From positions 1-24,863 of the forward strand of contig CAKSYT010000020.1 in assembly GCA_934524985.1 (NCBI GenBank): a DNA stretch of 24,863 nt, in the 5' to 3' direction. The stretch is from an uncultured Faecalibacterium sp. (GTDB lineage Bacteria; Bacillota; Clostridia; Oscillospirales; Ruminococcaceae). Positions 21,747 to 24,863 of this stretch are shown piece by piece. A program made the position numbers and the translations under genes. A model generated the notes under the pieces. The model was not told the DNA's origin and ran no database searches. It worked only from the letters and a program-made list of their open reading frames with translations. Position 1 is the first letter of the stretch. Each line of letters begins with the position of its first letter.

Positions 21747-22036
21747 CAACAAATGCGCAGATGGGAAAAAGTACCACACGATCCCCACTGTTCAGAGAGC
21801 TGCCGTCTGGTGCAAGGCAGTCAGCGTTTCGTGCGGAAAATCATCCCGGAGCAGCCTGCCCAACGGGTGCAAAACCCTTGTAAGCAGCGCCGGTTGCAGC
21901 CGTTACCGTGCAGGGCTTTGTTGGAAGCCCGTGAGAGGGTGTGCACAGCACGCCAACGAGAGTGGTACCGCAGAGAGCTTGATGTTACAAGGTCTTTGTC
22001 TCTTGAAAGAAGCAGGGGACAAGGGCTTTTTCTTTT
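21747..22036 (+). promoter_or_regulatory. T-box riboswitch leader of ilvBNC, probable isoleucine specifier
   Basis: The T-box sequence GAGTGGTACCGC lies at 21960-21971. Stem I landmarks are present: CAGAGAGCTG (21793-21802), TGGTGCAAGGCAG, and a specifier region GGAAAATCATCCCGGAG in which ATC at 21840-21842, followed by A, reads as isoleucine. After the T-box comes a terminator: GGTCTTTGTCTC (21991-22002) pairing with GGGACAAGGGC (22016-22026) and a U-rich run. Uncharged tRNA-Ile would bind the specifier and the T-box and prevent termination, switching on ilvBNC when isoleucine is short. The specifier codon is read by eye; a second ATC follows at once (21843-21845). Confidence 0.9.
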
Positions 22037-22093
22037 TCGGAAGCTCTCCCCAAGGGAATGGATAAGAAGTGGAACAGGAATAGGAGCAACACC

Positions 22094-23758
22094 ATGCAGT
22101 TGAATGGTTCTCAGATCTTTGTAGAGGTCCTGTGCGAGCAGGGAGTGGACACTCTTTTTGGCTACCCCGGCGGCGCTGTGCTGAACCTTTACGACGAGCT
22201 GTATAAGAATGCCGACCGCATCACCCATGTGCTTACCGCCCACGAGCAGGGCGCAGCCCATGCAGCGGACGGCTATGCCCGCGCCACCGGCCGCACCGGC
22301 GTGGTGCTGGCCACCAGCGGCCCGGGTGCTACCAATCTGGTCACCGGCATTGCCACCGCCTATATGGACTCGGTGCCCATGGTGGCCTTTACCGGCAACG
22401 TGCCCACCGGCAGCATTGGCAGGGACAGCTTTCAGGAAGCTTATATCGAGGGCATCACAGTGCCCATTACAAAGCATAATTTCACGGTGCGCCGGGTAGA
22501 GGACTTGGCAGACACCATGCGGGCAGCCTTCCGCATTGCACAGAGCGGCCGCAAGGGCCCGGTGCTGGTGGATATCCCCAAGGACGTGACCGCAGCAGTG
22601 TGCGAGTTCACCCCCAAGCAGCCGGAGCCTATCCGCACCGTGACTACCTATAACGAGGAGCAGGTGCACTGGGCGGCAGACCTCATCAACGCCGCACAGC
22701 GCCCGCTGGTGTACTTTGGCGGCGGCGTGCGCAGCGCAGCCAGCTGCCAGCCGCTGCGGGATCTGCTGCACAAGGCGGAGATCCCCGCCACCTACACCCT
22801 GATGGCCGCAGGCGTTGTGCCCTACGGCGACCCGATGAATCTGGGCATGCTGGGTATGCACGGCTGCTACACCTCCAACCGGGCGGTGGCAGAGTGCGAT
22901 GTGCTCATCGCGGTGGGCACCCGCTTTTCCGACCGTGTGGCGCTGAATCCCAAGACCTTTGCCAAGAACGCCACCATCATCCAGATCGACATTGACGCCA
23001 GTGAGCTGGGCAAGAACGTGGATGTGGATCTTTCCATCGTGGGCGATGCAGCCTATGTGCTGAACGCCATGCTGCCCCAGATCAAGCCCGCCAAGCACCC
23101 GGAATGGATGAAGATGATCCAGAGCTGGCAGGCACAGGATTACCATCCCGTGTCCGACCCCACCCGGCTGATGCCCCATCAGGTCATCGGCGAGGTGTGC
23201 AACCAGTGCGGCCCCGAGGCTGTGTACGTTACCGACGTGGGCCAGCACCAGATGTGGGCGGCGCAGTATCTGCGCCACACCAAGAGCCGCGGCTTTATCA
23301 CCAGCGGCGGCCTTGGCACCATGGGCTTTGGCTACGGTGCCGCCATTGGTGCCCAGATGGCACTGGGACGCCAGCAGCGTGTGGTGATGTTTACCGGCGA
23401 CGGCTCCTTCCACATGAACCTGAACGAAGCATGCACCGCCGTCAGCTACGAGCTGCCCATCATCACGGTCATCTTCAATAACTCGGTGCTGGGCATGGTA
23501 CGCCAGTGGCAGACCAGTTTTTACGGCAAGCGTTACAGCCAGACCGACCCCCACCGCAAGACCGATTTTGTCAAGCTGGCAGACGGTTTTGGCCTGAAGG
23601 GCTATCGCTGCACCAATCTGCCGGAGTTTCAGGAAGCCTTTGCAGATGCCTTGCAGCAGAAAGGCCCCACTTGGATCGAGTGCATCATCGATAAGGACGA
23701 AAAGGTGCTGCCCATGATCCCCGGCGGCGGCGATATCAACGACATCATCATGGAATAA
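22094..23758 (+). CDS. ilvB: Acetolactate synthase large (catalytic) subunit
   Basis: IlvB uses thiamine diphosphate to join pyruvate with pyruvate or 2-oxobutyrate, giving the precursors of valine/leucine or isoleucine. The 554-residue protein has the catalytic glutamate Glu51 (AHEQGAAHAADGYAR), SGPGATN, the VPTGSIGRDSFQEA region and the ThDP-Mg motif starting GDGSFHMNLNE near residue 435, then FNNSVLGMVRQWQ, a signature of true anabolic acetolactate synthases rather than the catabolic type. ATG 22094 has AGGAG (22082-22086) seven bases away; an in-frame ATG at 22058 has a site only one to two bases off. Downstream ilvN encodes the regulatory subunit. Transcription is gated by the T-box. Confidence 0.96.
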   Translation: MQLNGSQIFVEVLCEQGVDTLFGYPGGAVLNLYDELYKNADRITHVLTAHEQGAAHAADGYARATGRTGVVLATSGPGATNLVTGIATAYMDSVPMVAFTGNVPTGSIGRDSFQEAYIEGITVPITKHNFTVRRVEDLADTMRAAFRIAQSGRKGPVLVDIPKDVTAAVCEFTPKQPEPIRTVTTYNEEQVHWAADLINAAQRPLVYFGGGVRSAASCQPLRDLLHKAEIPATYTLMAAGVVPYGDPMNLGMLGMHGCYTSNRAVAECDVLIAVGTRFSDRVALNPKTFAKNATIIQIDIDASELGKNVDVDLSIVGDAAYVLNAMLPQIKPAKHPEWMKMIQSWQAQDYHPVSDPTRLMPHQVIGEVCNQCGPEAVYVTDVGQHQMWAAQYLRHTKSRGFITSGGLGTMGFGYGAAIGAQMALGRQQRVVMFTGDGSFHMNLNEACTAVSYELPIITVIFNNSVLGMVRQWQTSFYGKRYSQTDPHRKTDFVKLADGFGLKGYRCTNLPEFQEAFADALQQKGPTWIECIIDKDEKVLPMIPGGGDINDIIME

Positions 23759-23773
23759 GGAGGACACAGCATC

Positions 23774-24337
23774 ATGGAATCTGATCAGCGCAGGGTCATC
23801 AGCCTGCTGGTGGACAACCAGAGCGGCGTTCTGGCCCGGGTGTCCAACCTGTTCTGCCGCCGCGGCTTCAACATCGACAGCCTTACGGTGTCCGCCACCA
23901 ACGACCCGGCAGTCAGCCGCATCACGGTGACCATTACCAGCGACGAAAAGGCGTTGCAGCAGCTGGTATTGCAGACCGAGCGTCTGGAGGTCACCCGGCA
24001 GGTGTTCGTGCTGGACAGCGAAAAATCGCTGGAGCGGGAGCTGCTGCTGCTCAAGGTGGAGTCGGACGTACACAACCGCACCGAGCTGCGGGAGATCGCC
24101 TGCATCTACAAGGCAAAGATCATCGATCTTTCCCCGGACAGCATGGTGTTTGAACTCATCGGCCGGCCGGACAAGCTGGACGCATTCTTAAAAATGTTCG
24201 AGGGGTACAACATCCTTGAGCAGTGCCGCACCGGCGTTACCGCACTGGAGCGCGGCGGGATGCACCAGCATATCCAAAAGCCGCCGCAGGAGGTGCGCTC
24301 CGTCCAGCTGCCCCCGCCGGGCGCAAGACGGGCATAA
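23774..24337 (+). CDS. ilvN: Acetolactate synthase small (regulatory) subunit
   Basis: IlvN/IlvH binds the IlvB subunit, raises its activity and makes it sensitive to valine. The 187-residue protein begins with an ACT domain (RRVISLLVDNQSGVLARVSN, then LFCRRGFNIDSLTV, residues 5-38), as in IlvH-type subunits. A second ferredoxin-like domain follows (ELLLLKVESD...LREIACIYKAKIIDLSP). The end (PPQEVRSVQLPPPGARRA) is about 15 residues of proline- and basic-rich tail beyond the usual C-terminus. GGAGG sits in the 15-base gap after ilvB. Same transcript as ilvB and ilvC. Confidence 0.95.
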   Translation: MESDQRRVISLLVDNQSGVLARVSNLFCRRGFNIDSLTVSATNDPAVSRITVTITSDEKALQQLVLQTERLEVTRQVFVLDSEKSLERELLLLKVESDVHNRTELREIACIYKAKIIDLSPDSMVFELIGRPDKLDAFLKMFEGYNILEQCRTGVTALERGGMHQHIQKPPQEVRSVQLPPPGARRA

Positions 24338-24363
24338 TTACATTGCTTTTCCGCTCAGGGTGA

Positions 24364-24863
<500 letters not shown>

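Noticed and set aside
21821..24073. A 750-codon open frame on the minus strand opposite ilvB-ilvN
   Set aside because: It mirrors two certain genes. GC-rich third positions remove stop codons from the complementary frame; the translation is low-complexity (His/Ala/Gly/Leu) with no recognisable domain. The same holds for long antisense frames at 1439-2527, 4429-5820, 5787-6863, 9545-10696, 12234-13325, 17256-18428 and 18400-19494.

Overview
The window looks like a chromosomal segment of a high-GC, low-cell-wall-GC gut Firmicute, most likely Faecalibacterium or a close relative in the Oscillospiraceae/Ruminococcaceae. This rests on the GC-rich third codon positions, Firmicute-type ribosome binding sites (AGGAGG-like) and sigma-A promoters (TTGACA/TATAAT). 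A T-box riboswitch, a clostridial-type PurA, and short palindromic repeats of the kind I associate with this group also support it. The genus call is inference; no rRNA gene is present. Gene order is that of ordinary core chromosome. I see no prophage, transposase, tRNA, rRNA or CRISPR array.

Layout. 1-3356 (+): the 3' end of an altronate/galactarate dehydratase-like gene, a 50-residue membrane protein, an aldose 1-epimerase-like protein and a DUF1275 membrane protein. 3411-4322 (-): a LysR regulator, divergent from purA-pyrB (4576-6833), two aspartate-consuming nucleotide-synthesis enzymes in one transcript. 7037-7219 (-): a 60-residue membrane protein. 7333-11468 (+): a tRNA-maturation cluster (rnz, cca, mnmA, tcdA). 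11469-12239: a 771-base gene-free stretch filled with nested inverted repeats. 12240-14643 (+): an ArsP_2-type metal exporter, a HAD phosphatase and a family-6 DNA-deoxyinosine glycosylase. 14747-18284 (+): a tight four-gene unit XpaC-TelA-LemA-like-TPM, probably a membrane-associated stress module. 18427-20261 (+): threonine ammonia-lyase (ilvA) and RidA, which deals with the reactive enamine made by IlvA. 20350-21567 (-): a DUF815 AAA+ ATPase. 21713-24863 (+): promoter, T-box leader with a likely isoleucine specifier, then ilvB, ilvN and the start of ilvC.

Metabolic theme. The right-hand third makes branched-chain amino acids: IlvA supplies 2-oxobutyrate, RidA cleans up the 2-aminocrotonate intermediate, and IlvBN and IlvC carry on the pathway. 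The ilvBNC transcript appears to be controlled by uncharged tRNA-Ile through the T-box.

Most interesting non-gene signal. A previously unlabelled (to me) repeat of 121-122 bases occurs three times (6914-7035, 11495-11616 reversed, 11957-12077). It has fixed sequence boxes, a long hairpin whose stem sequence differs completely between copies while pairing is kept and the CGCA loop is invariant, and a second part that can fold as an H-type pseudoknot with compensatory changes. Two of the copies face each other head to head around 340 bases of other palindromic repeats. Near-identical terminator stems are also reused across unrelated operons.
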